Of a stretch of DNA of 64,000 bases, positions 1 to 8,177 are shown piece after piece (within the stretch, counting starts at the first letter, position 1; each line of letters begins with the position of its first letter). A model generated the notes under the pieces. That model saw only the letters and a list, made by a program, of their open reading frames with translations. It did not search any database and was not told the DNA's origin. The position numbers were made by a program, and so were the translations under genes. The DNA is taken from assembly GCA_030148725.1 (NCBI GenBank), contig JASBSU010000004.1:184937-248936 (forward strand), given 5' to 3'. The DNA comes from Hyphomicrobium sp. (GTDB lineage Bacteria > Pseudomonadota > Alphaproteobacteria > Rhizobiales > Hyphomicrobiaceae).

Positions 1-1
1 T

Positions 2-1633
2 TACAACGGCGGCCTGTCGGTGCGCACGACGCTCGATCCGCGGCTGCAGCAGATCGCGCGCAAGTCGCTGATCAACGGCCTCGTTCAGCTCGACCGCTCC
101 AAAGGGTGGCGCGGCCCTGTGACCAAGATCGACATCTCCGGCGACTGGGGCAAAGCGCTCGATGCCGTGCAGACGCCGAACGATCTTTATCCGTGGCGCC
201 TCGGTCTGGTGCTCAAGGTCGAGACCGGCAAGGCACTCATCGGCCTTCGGCCCGAGAAGCAGCAGGATGGCTCGCTGGTCGGCAAGCGCGAAGCCATCGA
301 GCTGACGTTCGAAGAAATGAAGTGGGCCAAGACGAAAAAGGGAGCGCCGAAGGGTGTCGCCGACGTCGTCTCGCCGGGAGATGTGATTTTCGTTGCTCCG
401 AAGGATCCCGAGAACGTCGCGGGAGCCTGGATGCTGATGCAGATCCCTGAGGTCGGCGGCGGCATCGTGGCGCTCGATCCGAACACCGGGCGCGTGCTTG
501 CAGTGGTGGGCGGCTTCTCGTTTGCGATGAGCCAGTTCGATCGCGCAATCCAGGCCCGCAGGCAGCCGGGTTCGTCGTTCAAGCCGTTCGTTTATGCTGC
601 GGCGCTCGACAACGGCTACAAGCCGACGTCGATCATTCTCGACGCACCGATCGAGATCGAGCAGGGACCAGGGCAGGATATCTGGAAGCCCGAGAACTAC
701 GAGAAGGAGCATTCGGCGGGACCGTCGACGCTCCGCTTCGGCATCGAGCAGTCGCGCAACCAGATGACAGTGCGGCTGGCGCAGGATCTCGGCATGCCGA
801 TCATCACCGATTACGCGAAGCGCTTTGGCATCTATGACGACCTGCTGCCGGTGCTCTCGATGTCGCTCGGTGCCGGCGAGACGACGCTGCTGCGGATCGC
901 CACGGGATACTGCACGATCGCCAATGGGGGCCATCAGGTGCGTCCGACGCTGATCGATCGTATTCAGGATCGCTGGGGGCGCACGGTGTGGCGGCATGAC
1001 CAGCGCGTGTGCGAAACCTGCGCGGCGGATGGCTGGCACAACCAGGAAGAACCCGAAGTTCCTGATGACCGCGTCCAGATCATGGATCCGCACACGGCGT
1101 ATCAGATGACCTCGATCCTCGAGGGCGTCATTCAGCGCGGCACGGCGACTTCGCTCAAAGCGCTCGAGCGTCCGCTGGCCGGCAAGACCGGTACGACCAA
1201 CCAGGAGAAAGACGCCTGGTTCGTCGGTTATTCGCCCGATCTCGTCGTCGGTGTCTTCATGGGCTACGACTCGCCGGTGGCGATGGGCAAAGGCAACACG
1301 GGCGGCAAGCTCGCGGCGCCCGTGTTCGGCAGTTTCATGAAGGAAGCGCTGGCCGATCAGCCCGCTTCGCCGTTCCGTATTCCCCCCGGCATCAAGCTGG
1401 CGCGCGTGAACTTGCGGACGGGGCTGCGCACGGGTGAAGAAGACCCGCAGAGCATCGTCGAAGCGTTCAAGCCCAACGAGGAACCCGACGACGCCTACTC
1501 CGTCATCGGCTTCACCGAGCCGGGTGCGGGTACGGGCACGGTTCCCGGACGCGGCGATAGCTACTCCGAGGATCCCTATTATCGCCCTGAGCCACGCCAG
1601 GGTTATAGCTCGGGACGCGGCGGCCTTTGGTGA
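2..1633 (+). CDS. mrcA: Penicillin-binding protein 1A (class A PBP), 3' part only
   Basis: The gene is cut by the window start; the reading frame is already open at base 2, so the transglycosylase domain lies outside. What is visible is a linker/OB-like region followed by the transpeptidase domain. Class A PBPs polymerise and cross-link peptidoglycan on the periplasmic side of the inner membrane. The three penicillin-binding motifs are present: SxxK in GSSFKPF, SxN in EQSRNQ, and KTG in AGKTGTTNQ. The C-terminus after the catalytic domain is a Pro/Gly/Tyr-rich tail. It precedes prfB by 121 nt. Identification as a class A PBP rests on the motif order and on family resemblance; assignment as mrcA (PBP1A) is from overall similarity as remembered, not from a search. 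Confidence 0.93.
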   Translation, partial: YNGGLSVRTTLDPRLQQIARKSLINGLVQLDRSKGWRGPVTKIDISGDWGKALDAVQTPNDLYPWRLGLVLKVETGKALIGLRPEKQQDGSLVGKREAIELTFEEMKWAKTKKGAPKGVADVVSPGDVIFVAPKDPENVAGAWMLMQIPEVGGGIVALDPNTGRVLAVVGGFSFAMSQFDRAIQARRQPGSSFKPFVYAAALDNGYKPTSIILDAPIEIEQGPGQDIWKPENYEKEHSAGPSTLRFGIEQSRNQMTVRLAQDLGMPIITDYAKRFGIYDDLLPVLSMSLGAGETTLLRIATGYCTIANGGHQVRPTLIDRIQDRWGRTVWRHDQRVCETCAADGWHNQEEPEVPDDRVQIMDPHTAYQMTSILEGVIQRGTATSLKALERPLAGKTGTTNQEKDAWFVGYSPDLVVGVFMGYDSPVAMGKGNTGGKLAAPVFGSFMKEALADQPASPFRIPPGIKLARVNLRTGLRTGEEDPQSIVEAFKPNEEPDDAYSVIGFTEPGAGTGTVPGRGDSYSEDPYYRPEPRQGYSSGRGGLW

Positions 1634-1754
1634 GCAGAAAGCTCAGGAATTACCGCAGGCAATAGCGTGCGGCGCGCCTTCGCGTTTACATCCGGGCGTG
1701 CCGCCATTATATCAGCCAGCCTTATCCGGAAATTCTACTGCCTCGGAGGCAACT

Positions 1755-2886
1755 ATGCGTGCCGAATCGCAAAAGCTCGTCGATTCCATCAAGGAGGCTC
1801 TCGGTCTCCTGCGGAGGCATCTTTGACTGGGATACTGCCCAGCAACGTCTGGCTGAGCTGAACAAGCGCGCGGAGGATCCGAGCCTCTGGAATGATACGC
1901 GTGCCGCGCAGAAGGTGATGCGTCAACGCCAGCAGCTCGAGCGCGCCATCGGCATCTACCAGGATCTCGAGCGCGGCCTCGATGACGGCGTGACGCTCAT
2001 CGAGCTCGGCGAGGAGGCAGACGACGATGCCTCCGTCGCGGAAGGCGAAGCGCTTTTAAAGAAGCTCGACGACGAAGCGCAGCGGCGCAGCGTCGAAGCG
2101 CTGCTGTCCGGCGAGGCTGACGGCAACGACGCTTATCTGGAAGTGCATGCCGGCGCGGGCGGTACGGAGAGCCAGGATTGGGCTTCCATGCTGGCGCGCA
2201 TGTACATGCGCTGGGCGGAGCAGCGCGGTTACAAGGTTTCGACGCTGGAAGAGAGCGCGGGGGAAGAGGCGGGCATCAAGTCCGTCACGATGGAGATCAA
2301 GGGCGAAGGCGCATACGGGTGGCTCAAGACGGAGTCCGGCGTGCATCGTCTGGTGCGCATCTCTCCTTATGACTCCAACGCGCGCCGTCACACGAGCTTC
2401 GCGTCGGTCTGGGTGTATCCGGTGATCGACGACGACATCGACATCCAGATCAACGAGAGCGAGTGCCGCATCGACACCTATCGCTCGTCGGGAGCCGGCG
2501 GACAGCACGTCAACACGACGGACTCCGCGGTGCGTATCACGCACATCCCGACGGGTATTGCGGTCGCGAGCCAGCAGGAGCGCTCGCAGATCAAGAACCG
2601 CGCCATTGCTTGGGCGATGCTGAAGTCGCGGTTGTACGAACTGGAGCTGAAAAAGCGCGAAGAGAAGGCCAACGCCGAGGCGGCGAGCAAGACTGAGATC
2701 GGCTGGGGACACCAGATCCGTTCGTACGTGCTGCAGCCGTATCAGCTGGTCAAGGATCTGCGCACCGGTACGCAGAGCACCAACCCGGCGGCAGTGCTCG
2801 ACGGCGACATCGACCCGTTCATCGAGAGTGCGCTGGCGCAGCGCATCAAGGGTGGCGGACCCGTCGAGGTCGCCGACATCGATTAA
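1755..2886 (+). CDS. prfB: Peptide chain release factor 2, expressed by programmed +1 frameshift
   Basis: RF2 recognises UGA and UAA stop codons and triggers peptide release on the ribosome. The reading frame starts at ATG 1755 behind a good Shine-Dalgarno (GGAGG, 1744-1748), runs 23 codons and meets TGA at 1824-1826. The rest of the protein is in the +1 frame from GAC at 1825. The site CTT TGA C is the classical RF2 autoregulatory frameshift, so the product is about 376 residues. The GGQ catalytic motif is seen in [11 protein letters not shown]. The stop-codon recognition tripeptide appears as SPY (ISPYDSN) rather than the SPF of E. coli RF2. Low RF2 should favour frameshifting and so raise synthesis. 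An annotation starting at 1759 in the second frame would lose the true N-terminus. Confidence 0.95.
1813..1827 (+). promoter_or_regulatory. RF2 programmed +1 frameshift signal
   Basis: GGAGG (1813-1817), a 3-nt spacer CAT, the slippery codon CTT (1821-1823), the in-frame stop TGA (1824-1826) and a following C. This matches the E. coli prfB layout (internal Shine-Dalgarno, 3-nt spacer, CUU UGA C) closely. The internal SD-like element stimulates slippage of the CUU-decoding tRNA. Confidence 0.95.
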
Positions 2887-2913
2887 AGCTGGGTGGGATT
2901 GGTCAGAGGCAGA

Positions 2914-2953
2914 GGGTTCAGTGCTGCGGCGTTACCACGAATACACTGAACCC
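2914..2953 (+). other. Stem-loop downstream of prfB
   Basis: GGGTTCAGTG (2914-2923) is the exact reverse complement of CACTGAACCC (2944-2953), giving a 10-bp stem around a 20-nt loop. No T-run follows, so a standard intrinsic terminator is not clear. It may be an mRNA 3' stabiliser or a small structured RNA. The remaining intergenic sequence (2887-3103) shows nothing else recognisable. Confidence 0.5.
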
Positions 2954-3103
2954 TGATGCCGAGGCGTTTCGGTGCCGGAGCGCCGAGCCACAGTTACGAT
3001 AGCACCGGAGCGCAAACAAACCGTCTCCACAGCCGGCGTCAATCGCTTAAGCGAGGTGAATAAGCGACCGAAGATGACCCGAAGATGAACGGGCGCTTGT
3101 GCT

Positions 3104-3316
3104 TTATTCGGCTGCGGTCATGAAGCGCTCGACGGTGACGGCAAAGTGGCCGCACCAGTCTCTGGATTGCACCATCGGCCAGACCGCTGGCTCGCTCGCT
3201 CCGGCTTGAGCGAGGGGCGGATTATAGCGGCAGAGACCGGCTTCATGCTTGGAATGCTTGGCGGTCTTGTTTTGGGTGTCGAAGAACTGGCAATTCCCGC
3301 AGGCACATGTCGTCAT
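3104..3316 (-). CDS. Small protein with a four-cysteine cluster
   Basis: A 70-residue protein with a strong Shine-Dalgarno (GGAGG, 5 nt before ATG), which supports both start and reality. Cysteines lie at 4, 6, 9, 29 and 55 in the pattern CGNCQFF ... CRYNPP ... WPMV ... DWCGHF. CxxC plus two later Cys, with conserved aromatic and Pro residues, suggests a small zinc- or rubredoxin-like metal site; this is inference. Similar short proteins with DWCG endings occur in bacteria and phages, but I know of no assigned function. It lies convergent to prfB and stands alone. Confidence 0.75.
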   Translation of the reverse strand: MTTCACGNCQFFDTQNKTAKHSKHEAGLCRYNPPLAQAGASEPAVWPMVQSRDWCGHFAVTVERFMTAAE

Positions 3317-3496
3317 GGACGCCTCCGAAAGTTGGGTGTGGGGATCTGCAAGGGAACGCGAGCATGCGGCGATCTCCAGGGGATCGGAAACGCCATGTTC
3401 GATTAACGGGGGTTTAGGCTAACGCATCGACAAGGAAGCCGGGCGCATCTTAAGTGCGGCTTCTGCCTCCACTGCCAACACGGATTTCCCCTGCTG

Positions 3497-4396
3497 ATGA
3501 AAGACAGGAGCGCACCTTTGGCGAGCCTCGCGCTCATCGAGACTGCCGGCTTTCCAGACTATGCGCTGCTCGACAGCGGCAACGGACGGAAGCTCGAACG
3601 GTTCGGCACGGTGATCGTCGATCGGCCCGAGCCGCAGGCGCTGTGGACGCCGCGCGATCAGCGCGAGTGGAAACGGGCGAATGCGGTGTTCGCCGGCGAT
3701 GACGACGAGGACAAAGGCCGCTGGCGCATCGACAAGCCGGTGCCGGAGAGCTGGCCGGTGAAGGTCGGCGCGGCGACCATGCTGTGCCGCCTGGCGAGCT
3801 TCAGGCACATGGGTCTGTTCCCCGAGCAGTTCCCGCACTGGGAGTGGATGCTGCAGCGTATCGCCGAGAAGAAAGGCGAGCCGGCGCGCGTGCTGAACCT
3901 CTTTGCGTATACCGGGGCAGCATCGCTCATGGCTGCAGCGGCCGGGGCGGAGGTGACACATGTCGATGCGTCGAAGAAGGCCATCACCTGGGCGAAGGAG
4001 AACCAGTCGGCGTCGCGTCTCACGTCGGCGCCCGTTCGCTGGATCCTCGATGATGCGACGAAGTTCGTTGCGCGCGAGGTGCGGCGCGGAAAGACCTACG
4101 ACATCGTGCTCGTCGATCCGCCGAAGTTCGGGCGCGGGCCGGACGGTGAGGTCTGGGATCTGTTCACGAGCCTGCCGCCGCTGATGAAGGATTGCGCGCA
4201 GCTGCTCGCGCCGAACGCCTCGCTGGTGCTCACGGTCTATGCGATCCGCGCTTCGGCGCTGGCGTTCGATCAGCTGTGCCGCGAGGTGCTGCAGGGGAAG
4301 GGTGGCACGTTCCAGTCCGGTGAGCTTGCGATCCGCGAGGAGAAGGGCACACGCGCGGTGCCCACGTCTCTGTTCACGCGCTGGAGCTCGACATGA
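3497..4396 (+). CDS. Class I SAM-dependent methyltransferase, RlmI-like (rRNA methyltransferase family)
   Basis: A 299-residue Rossmann-fold methyltransferase. The SAM-binding loop is NLFAYTGAAS, with the acidic motif II residue in THVDASKKA and the catalytic-loop motif LVDPPKFGRG. This set is typical of the COG1092/RlmI group, whose characterised members modify 23S rRNA. The N-terminus is a short beta-rich region (LLDSGNGRKLERFG) in place of a full PUA domain. It overlaps the next gene by ATGA, so the two are translationally coupled. The exact target base cannot be read from sequence. Confidence 0.85.
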   Translation: MKDRSAPLASLALIETAGFPDYALLDSGNGRKLERFGTVIVDRPEPQALWTPRDQREWKRANAVFAGDDDEDKGRWRIDKPVPESWPVKVGAATMLCRLASFRHMGLFPEQFPHWEWMLQRIAEKKGEPARVLNLFAYTGAASLMAAAAGAEVTHVDASKKAITWAKENQSASRLTSAPVRWILDDATKFVAREVRRGKTYDIVLVDPPKFGRGPDGEVWDLFTSLPPLMKDCAQLLAPNASLVLTVYAIRASALAFDQLCREVLQGKGGTFQSGELAIREEKGTRAVPTSLFTRWSST

Positions 4397-5208
4397 CGAC
4401 GGCGCCGAAGCTGATCACCAGCCTGCAGAACGATCGTGTGAAGGCGATCCGCGCGCTCGACATGCGCAAGGAGCGCAAAGAAACGGGGCTGTTCGTTGCT
4501 GAGGGCACATCGCTTCTGATCACGGCGCGGGACAACGGCTTCGTGCCCGAAACGCTTGTCTATCGCGCTGAGAGTGCCATGAGCGGCGTTGCGCAGGGGC
4601 TCGTTGCGTGGGCGCTGAAGGAAGGCGTCGAGTGCCTTGAAGTGTCGGAAGCGGTGCTCGGCAAACTGTCATCCAAAGACAATCCGCAGAGCATGCTCGG
4701 TGTCTTCAAGCAGCGCCGGGCGACGCCGCCTGCGGCAGCGCGGGTGGGGCGGCATGAAGTCTGGCTGGCGCTCGAAGAAGTGCGCGATCCGGGCAACCTC
4801 GGCACGATCATTCGTACCGTGGATGCCGTGGGCGCGGCCGGTATCGTGCTCATCGGCGCAAGCTGCGATCCCTATTCGCACGAGTGCGTTCGCGCGACGA
4901 TGGGCTCGGTGTTCTCCGTGCCGCTCATGCGCATGCAGCGCGAGGCGTTCCTCGAGTGGATAGAGACGTGGTCCGGCGACATAGTCGGGACGCACCTCTC
5001 GGCTGCGGAAGATTTTCGCAAGGTGGACTATCGCGTGCCGACGCTGCTGGTCATGGGAAGCGAAGGGCCGGGGCTTTCGGATGCGCTCACCGCAGCCTGC
5101 ACGCGGCTCGTCAAGATCCCGATGGCTGGCAAGCTCGACTCGCTCAATCTCTCCGTCGCCACTGCGCTCGTTCTCTATCAGATCCGCGGCCCTCAATTGA
5201 GCCTTTAA
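4393..5208 (+). CDS. TrmH/SpoU-family RNA 2'-O-methyltransferase
   Basis: A 271-residue SPOUT-fold enzyme. An N-terminal substrate-binding domain (ITSLQNDRVKAIRALD) is followed by the three SpoU motifs: motif 1 in EEVRDPGNLGTIIRT, motif 2 in LLVMGSEGPGLS, and motif 3 in IPMAGKLDSLNLSVA. These form the knotted SAM pocket that methylates ribose 2'-OH in rRNA or tRNA. The start overlaps the stop of the upstream methyltransferase (ATGA), and the next gene begins 4 nt after its stop, so it is the middle of a three-methyltransferase operon. RlmB- and TsnR-like specificity are both possible. Confidence 0.9.
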   Translation: MTTAPKLITSLQNDRVKAIRALDMRKERKETGLFVAEGTSLLITARDNGFVPETLVYRAESAMSGVAQGLVAWALKEGVECLEVSEAVLGKLSSKDNPQSMLGVFKQRRATPPAAARVGRHEVWLALEEVRDPGNLGTIIRTVDAVGAAGIVLIGASCDPYSHECVRATMGSVFSVPLMRMQREAFLEWIETWSGDIVGTHLSAAEDFRKVDYRVPTLLVMGSEGPGLSDALTAACTRLVKIPMAGKLDSLNLSVATALVLYQIRGPQLSL

Positions 5209-5212
5209 GCCC

Positions 5213-6133
5213 ATGCGCATCGAATATCATCGCACGCTGATCGCGGACCGGGTTCGCAACCAGGCATTCGAGAAGGCGCTCCGCGCCGTCATCAAGAAGG
5301 GCGAGACGACGGTTGCCGATATCGGAGCCGGTACAGGGCTGCTCGGGCTCATGGCGGCGAAGCTCGGTGCACGCGAGGTGTTCCTTTACGAAGCGGCGGA
5401 AGTCGCCGGAGTTGCAGCGAAAATCATCAAGGCGAACGGGGCGCGCAACTGCCATCTGATCCCGTGTCATTCGACAGAGATGGTCGATCCTCCGCGCGTC
5501 GATGTCGTCGTCTCGGAGACGCTCGGCAACTACGCATTCGAAGAGCACATGATCGAGTCGCTCGCGGACGCCAAGAAGCGTTTCTTAAAGCCCGGCGGCG
5601 TCATCATTCCGCGCGCGCTCGAGCAGTTCGTGGCGCCGGTGGTGAGCGATCGCATCCAGGTTGAATTCGACGCCTGGGAGGGCACGGGCCTCGATCTGTC
5701 TGTGGCGCGCCAGATGAGCCTCAACAACATCTACGTGCGCACGCTGAAGCCGAACGAGCTGCTCGGTGCGCAGGTGTGGGACAAGATCGCGTTCGGCACC
5801 GACGCGCGGTCGGCCCGCAAGGGTGAGGTGAGCTGGAAGCTGGCCGAGGCCGCAACGGTCTACGGCTTTGCAGTCTGGTGGGAAGCTGAGCTGGTTCCCG
5901 GAGTGACGCTGTCAACGGCACCGGGCGCTCCGCGCACGCATTGGGAGCAGCTCTACTTTCCGCTGCTGGCGCCGATCGCCGTCAAGAAAGGTGAGACCGT
6001 TGGCGTCACCCTGCGCTCGCGCACGTCGGCAGATGCAGGAACGCATGTGGCCTGGATTGCGACGCATCGCGACGCAAATGGTCGCGAGACGGCACGGCAA
6101 TCCCTGAATCTCGACAAGGGCTATTTGCCTTGA
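5213..6133 (+). CDS. Protein arginine methyltransferase-like (PRMT-fold) methyltransferase
   Basis: A 306-residue methyltransferase with the hallmarks of the PRMT family rather than a generic class I enzyme. Motif I is VADIGAGTG (34-42), with the acidic residue at E60. The double-E loop reads SETLGNYAFEE, with E102 and E111 nine residues apart as in PRMTs. The THW loop is present as RTHWEQLYF (242-244), after a WWEAEL beta-barrel strand. The N-terminal EYHRTLIADRVR resembles the PRMT MLxDxxRT helix. Known PRMTs methylate arginine; the bacterial substrate is unknown. It starts 4 nt after the SpoU gene, suggesting a ribosomal or translation-factor target (inference). Confidence 0.75.
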   Translation: MRIEYHRTLIADRVRNQAFEKALRAVIKKGETTVADIGAGTGLLGLMAAKLGAREVFLYEAAEVAGVAAKIIKANGARNCHLIPCHSTEMVDPPRVDVVVSETLGNYAFEEHMIESLADAKKRFLKPGGVIIPRALEQFVAPVVSDRIQVEFDAWEGTGLDLSVARQMSLNNIYVRTLKPNELLGAQVWDKIAFGTDARSARKGEVSWKLAEAATVYGFAVWWEAELVPGVTLSTAPGAPRTHWEQLYFPLLAPIAVKKGETVGVTLRSRTSADAGTHVAWIATHRDANGRETARQSLNLDKGYLP

Positions 6134-6140
6134 TTGGTTG

Positions 6141-6412
6141 AGTGACGCGAGGGGAGAGAGGCATTTTCTGCGGCGCTGTCGTACGAGCTGAGAGCCGCGC
6201 CTCGGCGCGGCGAGAGGCTTTGTGTGCGGCGCCTGATGCGCGAGTTGATAGCCGGCGCTCGCGCCGGGCGCCCTTGGCGCCTTGCCGCCTGCGGCGGCGC
6301 TTTTCTTTAGTGACACGAGTTGAGCGACGCTTTGTGTGCGGCGGCTGATGCGCGAGTTGATAGCCGGCGCTTGCGCCGGGCGCCCTTGGCGCCTTGCCGG
6401 CCTGCGGCGGCT
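6141..6412. repeat. Dispersed non-coding repeat, locus 1 (two clear units, one degenerate)
   Basis: Begins 7 nt after the stop of the PRMT-like gene. A degenerate unit (6143-6212) is followed by two close copies (about 6213-6306 and 6311-6412). Each has a GTGCGGC..CTGATGCGCGAG box, then GTTGATAGCCGGCGC, a palindromic GCGCCGGGCGCCCTTGGCGCC and a CTTGCCG..TGCGGCGGC end. Boundary motifs TGACGCGA (6143) and TGACACGA (6311) recur at the other two loci (13.3 and 43.8 kb). The rest of the 6134-6444 gap holds nothing else. Confidence 0.8.
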
Positions 6413-6444
6413 TCATAGGCGCGAACCGTGAAAGGCAGTGTCTG

Positions 6445-6876
6445 TCAGGCGCGGAGGAAAAGCAGTGCGGCGCCGATGATCGAAATGGCGATGCCCAGGG
6501 TCGTGACCCAGGCGAGAGCATGGCGCAGGCGCGCTTGGGCGTGAGCGCGGCGCGCATTCTCGAGCCAGGCGGCGCTCGGCGGCGGCGCAGGAATGTGGCT
6601 GAGGTCGTCGATGACCTCGTCGAGCGAGCGTGGGTCCAGAACCGGCGGTGGTGACGCGGCCTCGGCCGACACGGCAGGCGGCATTGCGTGGGGCGCTGCA
6701 GGCGCGGCGTGCGTTGCCGTCTTGGCGACGAAGTCCGCGGCGGCGGTGTGTGAGGATTCTACGCGCGCGAGGCGTCGCATGAGCGGCCGGTGGTGCATGG
6801 CGCGCGCGATGTCGTCGGCCAGCTGGCGGTCCTCGGGGCCGTCGAAATCGGGCTTCACTTGTGCCGTGGCGCTCAT
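6445..6876 (-). CDS. Hypothetical tail-anchored-type membrane protein
   Basis: About 143 residues from ATG 6876, which has CGGGAG upstream; a longer start at 6939 is possible. No recognisable domain. The N-terminal half is hydrophilic, the middle is Ala/Pro-rich, and a single hydrophobic helix (ALAWVTTLGIAISIIGAALL) sits at the extreme C-terminus. That layout suggests a cytoplasmic protein anchored by its tail. It is divergent from the nnrU-family gene. Function unknown. Confidence 0.6.
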   Translation of the reverse strand: MSATAQVKPDFDGPEDRQLADDIARAMHHRPLMRRLARVESSHTAAADFVAKTATHAAPAAPHAMPPAVSAEAASPPPVLDPRSLDEVIDDLSHIPAPPPSAAWLENARRAHAQARLRHALAWVTTLGIAISIIGAALLFLRA

Positions 6877-7053
6877 ATTTGCGGCTCCCGTGGCAGAAGG
6901 CGGCACGCAGCAGCCTTGATTGGTTTCCCCCGCGACCATTGGGGCGGCGAATACACTAGCGGCAGCCGCGCCCCGTCACTAAAAATGCGCGGACGACATG
7001 GCCGCAGCGTGGCAGTGATTCGCGCGCGGAGGCAAATCCCCGGGGAGGGCTGC

Positions 7054-7635
7054 ATGCTGGTGATGGTGATCGGTCTCATGGTGTTCTTTGCAATCCACAC
7101 CATTCCGACGAACGCCGAGCTGAAGAATGGGCTCGTCGCCCGCTTCGGTAATGGCGGCTACCAGGCTTTCTTCGGGGTGCTTTCGCTCGTGGGGCTGGCG
7201 CTCATCGTGCTGGGCTTCCACAAGCTTCAGCTGCACCCCGGCAAGAACCCCATCCTGTGGGATCCGCCGACCTTCATGCGCCACATCGCTTTGCCGTTGA
7301 TGCTGGTGGCCTCGGTGGCTCTGGTTGCCGGCTTCATTCCCTCGCACATCCAGGCGGCGCTCAAGTTCCCGTTCCTGGTTGCGGTCAAGGCGTGGGCGCT
7401 CGGACACTTGCTCGCCAACGGCGATCTCGCTTCGCTGGTGCTGTTCGGCAGCTTCCTTGCCTACGGCGTCTATGCGCGCATCGCCTACAAGCGCAACGGC
7501 CGGCGAGCGCCGTTCTATAAGGGCAGCGGACCGTGGAGGAACGACGCCATCGTCGTGGTGCTCGGCGTGGCGCTCTATCTTGCGATCCTATTTCACCTAC
7601 ATGCGATGATCATCGGCGTGTCGCCATTGGCATGA
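7054..7635 (+). CDS. NnrU family integral membrane protein
   Basis: A 193-residue polytopic protein starting at ATG 7054 behind GGGGAGGG. Five or six hydrophobic segments carry NnrU-family features: an N-terminal IHTIP motif, LWDPPTFMRHIALPLML, and VKAWALGHLLANGDLASLVLFG. NnrU was first described near nitric oxide metabolism genes, and a role in isoprenoid/carotenoid chemistry is known for relatives (15-cis-zeta-carotene isomerase). Neither role is shown here, since no denitrification or carotenoid gene is nearby. The stop overlaps the start of the MOSC gene (ATGA), so they are coupled. Confidence 0.85.
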   Translation: MLVMVIGLMVFFAIHTIPTNAELKNGLVARFGNGGYQAFFGVLSLVGLALIVLGFHKLQLHPGKNPILWDPPTFMRHIALPLMLVASVALVAGFIPSHIQAALKFPFLVAVKAWALGHLLANGDLASLVLFGSFLAYGVYARIAYKRNGRRAPFYKGSGPWRNDAIVVVLGVALYLAILFHLHAMIIGVSPLA

Positions 7636-8123
7636 GCGGACGGCTGATCGGTATCGCGTGGCGTCCGGCGCGGCGAGCGCCCATGGAGCTCTGCGACAGC
7701 GTCGACATCAGCCTAGAGGCTGGCGTTGCGGGCGATCATAAAGGCCGGAAGTTCAAGCGGCGCGCGGTGACGATCCTGGCGCGAGAGGACTGGGAAGCGG
7801 CTCTGGGCGATCTTGCGGCCACGGGCGCCGACGTTGGTGGTCTCGATTGGACGGTGCGGCGAGCCAATCTGCTGGTGGAGGGACTGCGCCTGCCTCGCGC
7901 CGTCGGTGCCACGCTGCGCATCGGGCCGGCGGTGCTCGAAGTCACCTATCCGACCACTCCTTGCGCGCGCATGGACGAGGCGTGCGAAGGTTTGCGCAAG
8001 GCGCTGCATCCAAACTGGCGTGGCGGCGTCACGTGCCTGGTGGTGGAAGGCGGTCACGTGGAAATCGGTGATGTGATCGACATCATCCAGTCGCCGCCGG
8101 AGCGAACGCGCAAGCTGCCGTGA
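7632..8123 (+). CDS. MOSC domain protein
   Basis: A 163-residue protein made of a single MOSC domain, the sulfur-carrier fold found at the C-terminus of molybdenum cofactor sulfurases. Visible features are EAGVAGDHKGRKFKRR near residue 30, RRANLLVEGL in the middle, and the conserved cysteine in TTPCARMDE. Stand-alone MOSC proteins such as YiiM act on Mo-enzyme or N-hydroxylated substrates; the role here is unassigned. It is coupled to the NnrU-family gene by a 4-base overlap and ends at a shared terminator. Confidence 0.88.
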   Translation: MSGRLIGIAWRPARRAPMELCDSVDISLEAGVAGDHKGRKFKRRAVTILAREDWEAALGDLAATGADVGGLDWTVRRANLLVEGLRLPRAVGATLRIGPAVLEVTYPTTPCARMDEACEGLRKALHPNWRGGVTCLVVEGGHVEIGDVIDIIQSPPERTRKLP

Positions 8124-8131
8124 CGAAAAAA

Positions 8132-8160
8132 GGAGGCCGCCGTGGCCTCCCTTTGTTTTT
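8132..8160. terminator. Intrinsic terminator between convergent genes
   Basis: Stem GGAGGCC (8132-8138) and GGCCTCC (8144-8150) around GCCGT, followed by CTTTGTTTTT on plus and preceded by an A-run (8126-8131) that serves as a T-run on minus. It can serve both the MOSC gene and the L,D-transpeptidase gene. Confidence 0.85.
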
Positions 8161-8177
8161 CACCGTGAGGTTCGCGC

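Noticed and set aside
1434..1826. A separate 130-codon gene ahead of prfB
   Set aside because: Only its last 23 codons (from 1755) are real; they are the 0-frame start of RF2 before the frameshift.
6141..6412. CRISPR-like array
   Set aside because: Units are long, few, unevenly spaced and palindromic, with no unique spacers and no cas genes. They belong to the dispersed repeat family.
7054..8123. NnrU/MOSC pair as evidence of denitrification genes
   Set aside because: No nitrite, nitric oxide or nitrous oxide reductase gene is nearby, and NnrU-family proteins occur without denitrification.
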